64,000 nucleotides of DNA from Candidatus Brevundimonas phytovorans (GTDB lineage Bacteria; Pseudomonadota; Alphaproteobacteria; Caulobacterales; Caulobacteraceae). The position numbers and the translations under genes were made by a program. The DNA lies in NCBI GenBank assembly GCA_029203145.1, contig CP119309.1, positions 2,629,001-2,693,000 on the forward strand, read 5' to 3'. Positions 9,535-20,882 of the stretch are shown here, one piece after another. Every line of letters begins with the position of its first letter. Positions within the stretch are counted from its first letter, which is position 1. Below the pieces are notes generated by a model. That model did no database searches and was not told the DNA's origin. It saw only the letters and a program-made list of their open reading frames with translations.

Positions 9535-9545
9535 CGGCCCGCGAC

Positions 9546-10085
9546 CTAATCCAGGGCGCAGATGTCGGGCAGGCCGCGCAGGCCGCCCTTGTGGTCCAGA
9601 CCGTAGCCGACGAGGAAGCGGTTCGGGGCCTCCCAGCCGACGAAGTCGGGCTCAGGGGCGCGCGGCTTGGGCCAGGGCTTGCGGGCGAAGACGCAGGTCA
9701 GGACCTCGGACGCCCCGGCCTCCTTGGTGATGCGCACCGCTTCGGCCAGCGACAGACCGGTGTCGAACACGTCGTCGAGGATCAGCACCCGCTTGCCGGC
9801 GATGGGGCGCTGGAAGGGGGCGTAAACGTCGATCTTGCCGCGGCTGCTTTGCTCGTCGCCGTAGGAGGCCAGCCACAGGGCGTCAAAGCGAACGTTACGG
9901 CCTTCTCGCGACAGGGCGCGGGTCAGGTCAGCGGCGAACCACAGCCCGCCGGTCAGCAGGACAGCGGCCACCGTTTCATCGTCGATGACGGGGGCGATGC
10001 GCCGCGCGAGATCGGCGACAATCGCCTCGATCCCGGATTGCGGCAGGAGAACCGTGGGGGCGGGCGCCGGGTCTTGATCAGCCAT
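9546..10085 (-). CDS. hpt: Hypoxanthine phosphoribosyltransferase
   Basis: Purine salvage: converts hypoxanthine or guanine with PRPP to IMP or GMP. The 179-residue protein has the PRPP-binding loop LILDDVFDTGLSL and the HPRT-type C-terminus GYGLDHKGGLRGLPDICALD, which favours hypoxanthine/guanine over adenine enzymes. Its start overlaps the stop of the upstream zinc-ribbon gene by 8 bases, so the two are translationally coupled. Confidence 0.92.
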   Translation of the reverse strand: MADQDPAPAPTVLLPQSGIEAIVADLARRIAPVIDDETVAAVLLTGGLWFAADLTRALSREGRNVRFDALWLASYGDEQSSRGKIDVYAPFQRPIAGKRVLILDDVFDTGLSLAEAVRITKEAGASEVLTCVFARKPWPKPRAPEPDFVGWEAPNRFLVGYGLDHKGGLRGLPDICALD

Positions 10086-10959
10086 GTCCGGCGGATAGAC
10101 CCTTGGCGGGGCTTTTGTCGAGGGGGGTCGCGTCGCGCGGCGTCTGGCTCAGGGCCGTGTCGCGGCGCAGCCCTTCCTCGACGGCCGAGGGCGGACGTCG
10201 GCTCGTCGGCTTGGTCGGAACCGCCTCGGCGGGCTTGGGCCGATCCTCCAGGTCCAGCACGAAAGCAAACCCGGCGCTGGCCGCCTTGTGATCGGGATCA
10301 GGAATGACGACGGCGAAGCCCTGGACCTTGCCGGGCAGGACCGGCGCGGTCTCCAGACGAAGGATGCGGTGCGCGATTTCGGCGCCGGCGGCGTTCACCA
10401 CCGCCACGCGGACCGGCGGGGCGACCACCTCGTTGTCGCGAATATTACGCAGGGCCCCCGACACGATCACCTTGCCCGGATCATGGGGCGCCAGGCGGAT
10501 GCCGACGGCCTCGAACTCCAGCCCGGCCAGGTTCACCGGCGCCCCGACCAGCTTGTAGACAGCGGCGGCCTGGGGCCAGGCCTGGACGATGGGCAGGCGA
10601 TAGACGAAGGCCGCGCCGATCAGGGCCAGGAAGACCACGGCCAGACCGGCCCAGACCGCGCCCTGGGCGGCGGCGCGGCGCATCTTGCGCTGCTGCTCGG
10701 CCTTGGCGCGGAAGGCGCGGGGCAGTTCAGGCGCGGGGGTCTCGGCCAGACTTTCAGGCGCGTCCTCGCGCTTGCCGAAACCGGCGGCTTCGACGACCGG
10801 CTCCGCGGCGGCGGCGGCGGACAGCTCCAGCGGCTCGTCCTCAGGCGTCGCCCGCCAGTCGTGGCCGCAGGATTTGCAGCGCACGCGACGGCCGTTCGGC
10901 CCGATCGCATCGTCGGGCACAAAATAGCTGGTGGCGCAGGCGGGGCAGGTCAGTATCAT
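10078..10959 (-). CDS. MJ0042-type zinc-ribbon membrane protein
   Basis: A 293-residue protein. It begins MILTCPACATSYFVP and continues to RRVRCKSCGHDW, an N-terminal zinc ribbon of two CxxC pairs (the MJ0042/zinc_ribbon_5 type common in alphaproteobacteria). An acidic linker follows, then one membrane helix (around residues 110-130) and a C-terminal extracytoplasmic domain with a DUF3426-like pattern (LRNIRDNEVVAPPVRV). The start at 10959 puts the zinc ribbon at residue 1; the frame also extends upstream to 11040, which would overlap ftsE. Role unknown. It is divergent from ftsE and coupled to hpt. Confidence 0.87.
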   Translation of the reverse strand: MILTCPACATSYFVPDDAIGPNGRRVRCKSCGHDWRATPEDEPLELSAAAAAEPVVEAAGFGKREDAPESLAETPAPELPRAFRAKAEQQRKMRRAAAQGAVWAGLAVVFLALIGAAFVYRLPIVQAWPQAAAVYKLVGAPVNLAGLEFEAVGIRLAPHDPGKVIVSGALRNIRDNEVVAPPVRVAVVNAAGAEIAHRILRLETAPVLPGKVQGFAVVIPDPDHKAASAGFAFVLDLEDRPKPAEAVPTKPTSRRPPSAVEEGLRRDTALSQTPRDATPLDKSPAKGLSAGHG

Positions 10960-11033
10960 GTCGGCTGACTGCGAGGCTCGACGCCCCCTCCTGTCGAGGC
11001 GCCCGCAACGCCCCGGTCCAAATACGAAATCTG

Positions 11034-11759
11034 ATGCCAAACTCGACCCGACGCGCTGCCGACCCTGATTCCGCGCCCGACACCGTCCGCCTGCGGGGCG
11101 TGGGTTTCGGCTATGCGGACAGGCCCGACGTCCTGCGCGACGTTAACCTTAGTCTGACGCAGGGCTCTTTCCACTTCCTTACCGGACCCTCCGGCGCGGG
11201 CAAGTCTTCGCTTTTGCGTCTGCTGACCCTGGCCGAGCGCCCTCAGACGGGGCGAATCAGTCTGTTCGGGCGCAACGTCACCGACCTGCCGCGTGGCGGC
11301 GTGCCCGCCTTTCGGCGGCGCATGGGGGTGGTGTTTCAGGATTTCCGCCTGCTGGACCACCTGACCGCCTTTGAAAACGCGGCCCTGCCCCTGACCCTGG
11401 CGGGGGGCAAGCCCGCCGATCACGCCGCCGACGTGGCCGAGATGCTGCGCTGGGTCGGTCTGGGCCAGCGGATGGACGCCCTGCCCCCGGCCCTGTCCGG
11501 CGGCGAGAAGCAGAGGCTGGCCATCGCCCGCGCCGTCATCACCCGCCCCCGCCTGATCCTGGCCGACGAACCGACCGGCAGCGTCGACCGGGCCATGGGC
11601 GACAAGCTGATGCGGCTGTTCCAGTCGCTGAACAGGCTGGGCGCCACCGTCCTGATCGCCAGCCACGACGAGGCCATGGCCGAACGCGTCGGGGCCAGCG
11701 TCCTGCGGCTGGAGAACGGCCATCTGAGCCAGATGACCGTGGCGGGAGAGGCCGCATGA
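11034..11759 (+). CDS. ftsE: Cell-division ATP-binding protein FtsE
   Basis: ATPase of the FtsEX complex, which links the Z-ring to activation of peptidoglycan hydrolases at the septum. The 241-residue ABC protein has Walker A GPSGAGKSS, Q-loop VFQDFRLL, signature LSGGEKQR, Walker B LILADEP and the H-loop in ASHDE. QDFRLLDHLTAFENAALPL is typical of FtsE. It has a four-base ATGA overlap with ftsX. It diverges from the zinc-ribbon gene with a 74-base gap that must hold both promoters. Confidence 0.96.
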   Translation: MPNSTRRAADPDSAPDTVRLRGVGFGYADRPDVLRDVNLSLTQGSFHFLTGPSGAGKSSLLRLLTLAERPQTGRISLFGRNVTDLPRGGVPAFRRRMGVVFQDFRLLDHLTAFENAALPLTLAGGKPADHAADVAEMLRWVGLGQRMDALPPALSGGEKQRLAIARAVITRPRLILADEPTGSVDRAMGDKLMRLFQSLNRLGATVLIASHDEAMAERVGASVLRLENGHLSQMTVAGEAA

Positions 11760-12637
11760 TCCGCGCCCTGTTCACTCGCGGCCCCGCCCTGCTGTCACGC
11801 GAAGCGGGCGGCGAGCGCTGGCTGATCGTGGTCATCGCCGTCCTCTGCTTCCTGGCCTCCATCACCGCCGTCGGCGCCGTGGCCGCCGACCGGGCCGCCC
11901 ACGGCTGGGCGCGCCAGCTGCGCGCCGAGGCCACGGTCCAGGTGCGTCCGCGCGTGGACGAGACCGGCGCCACCGCCGCCGCCCGCGCCGCCGAGACTCT
12001 GGCCGGGGTCAAAGGCGTGGCCGAGGCGGAGGCCATGGATCGCAAGGCCGCCGAGGCCCTGCTGCGGCCCTGGGTCGGCGAGGCGGCCCTGCCCGACCTG
12101 CCCCTGCCCTATCTGGTCACGGTGCGGCTGGATCCGAAGAACCCGGCCAGCGCCCCGACGCTCAGCCGCGCCCTGGCCGAGGCCGGGCTGGACGCCAGCG
12201 TCGACGACCACAGCCTGTGGCGCGGCGAGGTCGAGCGCTCGGCGGGGGTCATCACAGCCCTGGCCGGCGCCGCCTTCCTGCTGATCGCGGCGGCCACGGC
12301 GGCGGCCATCGCCTACGCCACCCGCGCCGGCATGGCCGCGCAGGCGAGCGTGATCGAGACCCTGAGCCTGAACGGGGCGTCCGACGGCTATGTCGCCGGC
12401 CTGTTCCAGCGGCGTTTCGGCGGGCTGGCGGCCACCGCCGGCGCGCTGGGCGCGAGCGTCGCGGCCCTGCTGCTGGCCCTGCTGCGGCTGGTCGGCGGCG
12501 AGGGCGGGCTGACCCCGGCCCTGCCGCTCGCCTTTTCCGACCTGCTGATCCTGATCGCCTGCCCGCTGCTGGCCTTTGGCGTCGCTCTGGCCGCCGCCCG
12601 CTTCACGGCGCTGGCGAAGCTGGGCGCACCTAGCTAG
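11756..12637 (+). CDS. ftsX: Cell-division protein FtsX
   Basis: Membrane subunit of FtsEX. The 293-residue protein has a first membrane helix at about 22-44, an extracytoplasmic domain (about 50-160, ECD), then three helices in the C-terminal half (about 165-190, 217-240 and 257-282). It overlaps ftsE by ATGA. Sequence identity among FtsX proteins is low, so the call rests on topology plus pairing with FtsE. Confidence 0.94.
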   Translation: MIRALFTRGPALLSREAGGERWLIVVIAVLCFLASITAVGAVAADRAAHGWARQLRAEATVQVRPRVDETGATAAARAAETLAGVKGVAEAEAMDRKAAEALLRPWVGEAALPDLPLPYLVTVRLDPKNPASAPTLSRALAEAGLDASVDDHSLWRGEVERSAGVITALAGAAFLLIAAATAAAIAYATRAGMAAQASVIETLSLNGASDGYVAGLFQRRFGGLAATAGALGASVAALLLALLRLVGGEGGLTPALPLAFSDLLILIACPLLAFGVALAAARFTALAKLGAPS

Positions 12638-12646
12638 TTAAGCATC

Positions 12647-13276
12647 ATGAAGTTCCTGACGCTGATCGCCGTGGTGGCGCTGATGTGGCTGGTGGGGTTG
12701 TTCGCCTTCGCCGAGCGCGTGCGCGGCCTGACGCCGGCGCCTGAGCCCGCGCGCGCCGACGCCATTGTCGCCCTGACCGGCCCCTCGGCCGAGCGCGTCA
12801 ACGCGGCCATCCGTCTGCTGGAACAGGACAAGGGCCGCCGGGTGCTGATCTCGGGCGTCAACCGCGACGTGCGCCGTCAGGAGCTGCGCGCCCTGACGCC
12901 GGGTTCGACCAAGCTGTTCAACTGCTGCGTGGACCTGGGTTTCGAGGCCGAGAACACCGTCGGCAACGCTCAGGAGATCGCCGCCTGGGCGCGCTCCAAA
13001 CACTATGACAGCCTGATCGTCGTCACCTCCGACTACCACATGCCCCGCAGCCTGCTGGAAATCCGGGGCGCCGCGCCCGGGGTCAAGCTGACGCCCTACG
13101 CCGTCTCGACCCCGTCGCTGGACAACTCGCGCTGGTGGCGAGCCGCCGTCACCGCCCGGCGGATGACGCTGGAATACATGAAATACCTGGCCGTGCTGGG
13201 CCGCGAGGGGATGCACCGCATCAGGGGCCATCACCCGGAACGATCCGCGCCGCAGACCCAGCCCGAGGCCGCCTGA
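12647..13276 (+). CDS. YdcF/ElyC-like DUF218 membrane protein
   Basis: A 209-residue protein with an N-terminal membrane anchor (about 3-22) and a DUF218 domain: ADAIVALTGPSAERVNAAIRLL, a middle RRVLISGV, and the conserved VVTSDYHMPRS. The family includes ElyC and SanA, which affect envelope integrity and peptidoglycan or polyprenyl-phosphate metabolism, but biochemical roles are poorly defined. It starts 9 bases after ftsX and ends 4 bases before plsC, so it belongs to the same envelope operon. Confidence 0.9.
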   Translation: MKFLTLIAVVALMWLVGLFAFAERVRGLTPAPEPARADAIVALTGPSAERVNAAIRLLEQDKGRRVLISGVNRDVRRQELRALTPGSTKLFNCCVDLGFEAENTVGNAQEIAAWARSKHYDSLIVVTSDYHMPRSLLEIRGAAPGVKLTPYAVSTPSLDNSRWWRAAVTARRMTLEYMKYLAVLGREGMHRIRGHHPERSAPQTQPEAA

Positions 13277-13280
13277 CCCC

Positions 13281-13994
13281 ATGACCACCCTCCGCTCCCT
13301 GATCTTCGTCGCTTGGCTCTATCTGTCGATGGTGATCTTCGCCGTCGGCCTGTCGCCGGCCCTGCTGATGCCGCACAGCGCCGCCGTCTGGGTCATCAAG
13401 GCCTGGTCGCGGTTCGTCCTGTTCGGCCTGCGCTGGATCGCCGGGGTCAAGGTCGAGGTGCGCGGGCTGGAGCATCGGCCGACGGGCGCGGCCCTGCTGG
13501 CCTGCAAGCATCAGGGCATGCTGGACGTCATCGCCCCGTTCGCCTTCCTCGACGACACCTGCTTCATCATGAAGAAAGAGCTGATGGTCCTGCCCTTCTT
13601 CGGCTGGTTCGCCTGGAAGACGAAGATGATCGCCGTGGACCGCTCGGCCCATGCCAAGGCGCTGAAGGACATGGTGCGCCAGGCGCGCGCCCGTCACGCC
13701 GAGGGCCGCCAGATCCTGATCTTCCCCGAGGGCACGCGGGGCGAGATCGGCGCCGCGCCCGACTACAAGCCCGGCATCGCCGCCCTGTACCGCGACCTGA
13801 ACAGCCCCTGCTGGCCGATCGCCACCAACTCGGGCGTCCACTGGCCGGCCCACGGCTTCCGCCGCTATCCCGGCACCATCGTCTTCGAATTCCTGCCGCC
13901 CATCCCGGCGGGCCTGAAGCGCGCCGAGTTCATGGCCGAGCTGGAGAACCGCATCGAGACCGCCTCCACCGCCCTGCTGACGCCGAAGCCCTGA
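13281..13994 (+). CDS. plsC: 1-acyl-sn-glycerol-3-phosphate acyltransferase
   Basis: Transfers an acyl group to lysophosphatidic acid in phospholipid synthesis. The 237-residue membrane protein has an N-terminal hydrophobic segment, the acyltransferase box KHQGMLDV (H-x4-D), a second block around KKELMVLPFFGW, and the substrate-binding FPEGTRGE. It is the last gene of the ftsE-ftsX-ydcF-plsC run. The convergent hisC follows 39 bases later. Confidence 0.93.
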   Translation: MTTLRSLIFVAWLYLSMVIFAVGLSPALLMPHSAAVWVIKAWSRFVLFGLRWIAGVKVEVRGLEHRPTGAALLACKHQGMLDVIAPFAFLDDTCFIMKKELMVLPFFGWFAWKTKMIAVDRSAHAKALKDMVRQARARHAEGRQILIFPEGTRGEIGAAPDYKPGIAALYRDLNSPCWPIATNSGVHWPAHGFRRYPGTIVFEFLPPIPAGLKRAEFMAELENRIETASTALLTPKP

Positions 13995-14033
13995 CGCTCA
14001 GCCCCTGGGAGCCGGCGTCAGGAATCAGCTGCA

Positions 14034-15137
14034 TCAGCTGGCCGCGAACTCGCTGAGGGCGTCGATGACGGCGCGGTTCTGATCTTCCGTCCCGATGGTG
14101 ATGCGGACGCAGTCTGGCAGGCCGTAGCCGCCGACCGGACGCACGATGATGCCCCTGGAGTTCAGGTAGTCGCTGGCGGCGGCGGCGTTGCGCTTCTGGT
14201 CAGGGAAGCGGATCAGGATGAAGTTGCCCGCCGAGGGGAAGACCTCGAAGCCGAAGCCGCGGATGGCCTGGGTCAGGCGCGGACGCCAGTCCAGCACCAG
14301 GTCGCGCGAGGCCTTCTGATGCGCCTCGTCGGCCAGGGCGGCGGTGGCGGCGTCGAGGCCCGGCACCGAGACGTTGAAGGGCAGTCGGATGCGGTCAATG
14401 GCCTCGGCCACCGCCAGCGGGGCGTAGCCGAAACCGATGCGCAGGCCGCCGAGGCCGTGGATCTTGGAGAAGGTGCGGGTGACGACGATGTTGGCGGCGT
14501 CGCGGGCCAGACCGAAGGCGGTCTCCCACTCCGGCTCGACCACGAACTCGGCATAGGCCTCGTCGACCACCAGGATGATGCGGGCCGGCAGGGCGGCGTG
14601 CAGGCGACGGATCTCCTCGCCCGAGTTCCAGCTGCCGGTCGGGTTCGACGGATTGGAGACATAGACGATGCGAGTCCGCTCATCGACCTGTTCGAGGAGG
14701 GCATCGACCTCGGCCTTCATGTTCGGCTCGGGCGCCAGCTTGACCTCGGCGCTGCAGGCCAGGGCCGAGATGCGGTAGGCGAGGAAGCCGTACTGGCCGG
14801 TGACGATATTGTCGCCGGGCTGCAGATAGGTCTGGTTCAGCAGGGCGAAGACCTCGTCCGAGCCGTTGCCGAAGATCAGACGCTCGCCCTCCAGACCGTG
14901 ATGGGCGGCGACCGCGTCGCGCAGCTTGCCGGCGCGGCCGTCGGGATAGACATGGATGTTCTTCAGCGCGGCGGCATAGGCCTCACGCGCCTTCTCGCCC
15001 GCGCCGAGGGCGTTCTCGTTGGAGGACAGCTTCATCGGCTCAGCGAAGCCGGCGATGGCGCCCTTGCCGCCCACATAGGGGGCGATGTCGAGGATGCCGG
15101 GCTTGGGGGCGGGCGCAGCTTTGGGCGCGTCGGTCAT
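14034..15137 (-). CDS. hisC: Histidinol-phosphate aminotransferase
   Basis: PLP-dependent aminotransferase of histidine synthesis; in alphaproteobacteria it may also transaminate aromatic precursors. The 367-residue protein shows the class II layout: N-terminal MKLSSNENALG, the central GNGSDEVF and YVSNPSNPTGS, then FSKIHGLGGLRIGFGY with the PLP lysine, and a C-terminal Arg-rich substrate block (RPVGGYGLPDCVRITIG). It is downstream of an unassigned gene and DUF2125 on the same strand, which hints at aromatic amino acid metabolism. Confidence 0.94.
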   Translation of the reverse strand: MTDAPKAAPAPKPGILDIAPYVGGKGAIAGFAEPMKLSSNENALGAGEKAREAYAAALKNIHVYPDGRAGKLRDAVAAHHGLEGERLIFGNGSDEVFALLNQTYLQPGDNIVTGQYGFLAYRISALACSAEVKLAPEPNMKAEVDALLEQVDERTRIVYVSNPSNPTGSWNSGEEIRRLHAALPARIILVVDEAYAEFVVEPEWETAFGLARDAANIVVTRTFSKIHGLGGLRIGFGYAPLAVAEAIDRIRLPFNVSVPGLDAATAALADEAHQKASRDLVLDWRPRLTQAIRGFGFEVFPSAGNFILIRFPDQKRNAAAASDYLNSRGIIVRPVGGYGLPDCVRITIGTEDQNRAVIDALSEFAAS

Positions 15138-15161
15138 GGGCGTTATCCTCGAAGTCCGTGG

Positions 15162-15842
15162 TCAGTAAACGGGGGCGGCGCCGATGACGCCGCTCATCTG
15201 GCCGGGGGCGTCGATCAGCCGCCCGTCCTCGGCCTGCACATAGCCTGTCAGAACGAACAGCTTCAAGCCGCCGCCCGCCGCCAGAGGGCTGGCGATCAGG
15301 CCCGCTTCGCTCAGGGCCGCGACGATGCGGGCGTCGGGAGCGGCGCTGTCCGTGACCCAGAAGGTGCGGTCGTCGCCGGTCGGGCCGGGGACCTCGGTCG
15401 AGACCAGCAGGGCGCGGGGCGAACCGGCGGCGTCGTCCGGCAGGGCGGCGACGACCTTGAGCATGGGCAAGGCCAGCAGTCGACCCCACCAGGGGCGAGA
15501 GCCGAGGTCGATCAGGGCGCGCCCGCCCTGGCGAGCCGTCAGCAGCGCCTGATCCGGCTCGGCGACGGGGCGAGCGATCAGGCCCCAGCGGTCGGCGGCC
15601 AGGGCTTGCGCCAGCGGCCCGCAGGTCGCCAGCGCCGGCCCGGTCGCCGCCTCGATGCGGCCCAGCACAGCGCGCAGGGCCGGACGCTCAGCCACGGGGA
15701 TGTCGCGCAGCAGGTCGCGCAGGGCGATGGCGTCAGCGTCAGCGGAGCCCCTCGCCCCGGCGACGATCCGGGCGCGGGCCGCTGCGATCAGGGCGCGGTC
15801 CAGCGCCAGACGCTCAGCATCCTCGGGCGGTTCGACCAGCAT
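15162..15842 (-). CDS. Unassigned protein, possibly chorismate-mutase related
   Basis: 226 residues, no signal peptide or membrane helix. The N-terminal part (LALDRALIAAARARI, then ADAIALRDLLRDIPVAERPALRAVLGRIEA) could be an AroQ-like helical region. The C-terminal half (alternating strands, a GPTGDDRTFWV segment) resembles the region that follows the mutase domain in alphaproteobacterial chorismate mutases. That comparison is from memory and not decisive; the conserved Arg-Lys-Glu set of AroQ cannot be assigned with confidence. It sits immediately upstream of hisC, and its start codon shares one base with the DUF2125 stop. Confidence 0.65.
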   Translation of the reverse strand: MLVEPPEDAERLALDRALIAAARARIVAGARGSADADAIALRDLLRDIPVAERPALRAVLGRIEAATGPALATCGPLAQALAADRWGLIARPVAEPDQALLTARQGGRALIDLGSRPWWGRLLALPMLKVVAALPDDAAGSPRALLVSTEVPGPTGDDRTFWVTDSAAPDARIVAALSEAGLIASPLAAGGGLKLFVLTGYVQAEDGRLIDAPGQMSGVIGAAPVY

Positions 15843-16918
15843 CAGAACAGCTGGGGTGCGGGGGACAGGGCGAAGGGCCCCAGATAGGTGCGCCCGCCCT
15901 TGAAGTTCAGCGTCAGATCGACGGCCTGACCCTGATCGCCGGCGCCGCCCTGCGGCGTGGCGGCGGCGGCGCGCGCGGCGGCGGCGCGGTCCACGGCCCC
16001 GCCCTGAGTAGCCCCGGCCAGACCGACGATGGCGGCCAGAGGCTTCTCGGCGCGCAGGAAGACTTCGCCTTGAAGCTGCCCCTTGTCGTCCGCCGACAGG
16101 GCCGGGCTGGACAGGAAGGTGCGGCTTTCGCCCGCCTCAAGCTGGCCCTTCATGTCGATGAAGCGGCCCCCGGCGGCGGTCCAGGCGGACAGCAACCCTT
16201 GCGCGTCGGCGCCCTTCAGCGCGCTGGCCTTCTCGATCACGGCCTCGACCTGGGCGTTCAGCTTGCCTGACTGGGTCAGGCCCTCGACCGGACCATTGGG
16301 GCGGCCCTCGCCGTCGACCAGACGAAACAGGACATCGACGTCGTCGGTCGGCGTGTTCGAGCCGGCCACGTGGGGCCGCATGTAGAACTGGACCAGACCC
16401 GCCTTGGCCAGGGGGAAGGGCTCGGCCTCCGGCAGGGCGGTGAAGACCGGCTTGGCCAGCTCGACCACGACATTGGGCCAGCGCTGGGTCAGGCCGTGCA
16501 GGCTCATGCGGATCATCTCGGCGCGGATCGCCACCTTGCCCTTGGCCCCGCGCGTCAGGACCAGACCGTCCGGCGCGGCGATGACCCACTTGGTCGGGTT
16601 GTAGGCGTTGGCCTCGGCCACGATCTCGGGCGCGGCGACGGCATGGCCCGAGGGGGCGACGACATCGACGTGCTTCATCGCCACCCGCGCCCGCAGCGGC
16701 CAGCCGGTCGTGGTCAGGCCGGCGTGCTTCACGGTCCAGCCCGACTGCTCCAGCCGGGCGATGCGGCCCTCAAGCTTTTGTTCGATCTGCTGGGTCAGGA
16801 AGAACCACCAGCCGGTCCACAGGGTCAGGCCGACGAAGACGATGGCGAAGGGGACGATCAGTCCCTTGCGGCTGTGGCGGATGGGGGCGTCGATCGGGGC
16901 GGCGGGGGCGTCGGTCAT
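15842..16918 (-). CDS. DUF2125 family protein
   Basis: A 358-residue protein with a membrane anchor at about 21-42, then a long region predicted to be extracytoplasmic and rich in beta strands. The N-terminal pattern (GWWFFLTQQIEQKLEGRIARLEQSGWTVKHAGLTTTGWPLRARV) fits DUF2125, a family of unknown function in alphaproteobacteria. Its stop overlaps the start of the next gene by one base, so the unassigned protein and hisC follow in one operon. TTGCAC element copy 2 lies about 80-130 bases upstream of this start. Confidence 0.85.
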   Translation of the reverse strand: MTDAPAAPIDAPIRHSRKGLIVPFAIVFVGLTLWTGWWFFLTQQIEQKLEGRIARLEQSGWTVKHAGLTTTGWPLRARVAMKHVDVVAPSGHAVAAPEIVAEANAYNPTKWVIAAPDGLVLTRGAKGKVAIRAEMIRMSLHGLTQRWPNVVVELAKPVFTALPEAEPFPLAKAGLVQFYMRPHVAGSNTPTDDVDVLFRLVDGEGRPNGPVEGLTQSGKLNAQVEAVIEKASALKGADAQGLLSAWTAAGGRFIDMKGQLEAGESRTFLSSPALSADDKGQLQGEVFLRAEKPLAAIVGLAGATQGGAVDRAAAARAAAATPQGGAGDQGQAVDLTLNFKGGRTYLGPFALSPAPQLF

Positions 16919-17267
16919 GGGGTCTCCGGGGGCGCGGCCTCACTTAGCCCAAGGACTGAGGCAGGACCAAGGATCAAGGCGGGGAAGCCGCCGGTCGGAT
17001 TGCACTTGTACGGTGCAAGAGAAAAAACAGTGCAATTCGTGCAATGGGCGAAGCGGGTCGGACGCTCAATCCGCCCCCGCGGCGCGGGGGAGGATCGCGG
17101 CGATCAACGGGCGAAAGAGGCTCATGGGGCGGTCCGGCGCGGCTGTTTCGATGGCTGAACAGTGTGCCGCAGCCCGGCGCCAGGGCGAGCAGATCGGCGG
17201 CGGCGACCCTGAAACGCCCTTTGCGTCTATGCCGGCGCTGCTGGACGAAAAATAATCTTCAGCAGAA
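16919..17267. other. Gene-free gap between DUF2125 gene and ybaK
   Basis: About 350 bases without a supported gene. It contains TTGCAC element copy 2 (16998-17045). A short open frame at 17151-17255 has no ribosome-binding site or hydrophobic pattern and I do not call it. The rest shows nothing recognisable. Confidence 0.75.
16998..17045 (-). promoter_or_regulatory. Compound TTGCAC element, copy 2
   Basis: Read on the minus strand it begins CATTGCACGAATTGCACTGT, then a T run, then TTGCAC-CGTACAA-GTGCAA (an inverted pair). The first 25 bases equal copy 1 at 9491 except for one base. It lies upstream of the DUF2125 operon on the transcribed strand, so a regulatory role there is possible. T-run and A+T content stand out against the GC-rich surroundings. 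Confidence 0.55.
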
Positions 17268-17741
17268 TCAGGCCGTCAGATCGACCAGGTTCGCGCCCGC
17301 CGCGCGCGCCGCCTCGTCCGGCGCCAGGCCCAGCAGCAGGCCGCGCTGGCCGCCGTTGATCAGGATGCGCTCGAACAGGATGGCGGTCTCGTCCATCACG
17401 GTCGGGACGGCCTTCCTCTGCCCGAAAGGACTGACGCCCCCGACCTTGTAGCCGGTCAGGCGCTCGGCGTCGGCGGGCTTCATCATCTGGGCCGACTTGG
17501 CCCCGAGGGCGGCCGCCAGCTTCTTCATGCTGACCTCGCAGTCGGACGGGACGATGACGCAGGCGGGCTTGGCGTCCACCAGGGTCATCAGGGTCTTGAA
17601 CACCTGCTCCGGCGCCCAGCCCAGGGCCTCGGCCGCCTGAAGTCCCACGCGCGGCGCGTCGGGATCGTAGTCGTAGGGGAAGAGCTCGAAGGCGACCCCG
17701 GCCTTGGTCAGGGCGAGGGTGGCGGGGGTGGTCTTGGACAT
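17268..17741 (-). CDS. ybaK: YbaK-type Cys-tRNA(Pro) deacylase
   Basis: Trans-editing enzyme that clears Cys mis-charged onto tRNA-Pro. The 157-residue protein has the YbaK fold: TLVDAKPACVIVPSDCEVSMKKLAAALG (shown in part: conserved Lys in SMKKLA), then KVGGVSPFGQRK, the family's GxxSPFG loop. MSKTTPATLALTKAG at 17741 is the family-like start; the frame stays open to 17849, into the repeat region. It is monocistronic. Confidence 0.92.
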   Translation of the reverse strand: MSKTTPATLALTKAGVAFELFPYDYDPDAPRVGLQAAEALGWAPEQVFKTLMTLVDAKPACVIVPSDCEVSMKKLAAALGAKSAQMMKPADAERLTGYKVGGVSPFGQRKAVPTVMDETAILFERILINGGQRGLLLGLAPDEAARAAGANLVDLTA

Positions 17742-17769
17742 GGCTCGATGCATAGCCCCGCACCAATCT

Positions 17770-17916
17770 TTCGTCATCCTCCGGCAAGCCGCGCAGCGGC
17801 GAAGACCGGGGGACCCAGCGGCGCCCGGAGGGGGAAACGCACCGCCCACACAGAAAAGATCGCCTTCGGCGCCGCTGGGTCCCCCGGTCTCGCTCCGCTC
17901 GCCGGAGGATGACGAA
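17770..17916. repeat. Intergenic palindromic repeat, family C variant (CGTCATCCTCCGG type)
   Basis: Arm 1 (about 17770-17825) runs TTCGTCATCCTCCGGC...GGGGGACCCAGCGGCGCC. Arm 2 (about 17868-17916) is its near-exact reverse complement. The shared core GGGACCCAGCG pairs with CGCTGGGTCCC. The loop is about 40 bases. It lies between ybaK and the helicase gene. The core resembles the 39901-40032 element (GGGGACCCAGT). Confidence 0.85.
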
Positions 17917-17935
17917 GGGAAGAGAAGCGGAGGCT

Positions 17936-20779
<2,844 letters not shown>

Positions 20780-20882
20780 GCCCGATCCATAGCGCTCTGC
20801 GCCGCGAAACGGAACGGGAACGTTCGCCCCTCTCGCCAGAGGCCGAAAACGCGATAGGCTCGGTTCAAAGGGAGGACCGCCC

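Larger units (their letters stand above)
9225..9545. other. Gene-free gap between convergent lysA and hpt
   Basis: This gap of about 320 bases holds no convincing gene on either strand. It contains a half copy of the family A palindromic repeat (9381-9430) and the TTGCAC-rich element (9491-9534), both listed separately. The rest (9225-9380) shows nothing recognisable. Confidence 0.8.

Noticed and set aside
9225..9545. Hidden gene or tRNA in the lysA-hpt gap
   Set aside because: No cloverleaf and no frame with ribosome-binding site; the repeat and TTGCAC element account for the notable sequence.
17151..17255. Plus-strand 34-codon frame before ybaK end
   Set aside because: No ribosome-binding site and no recognisable composition; probably chance.
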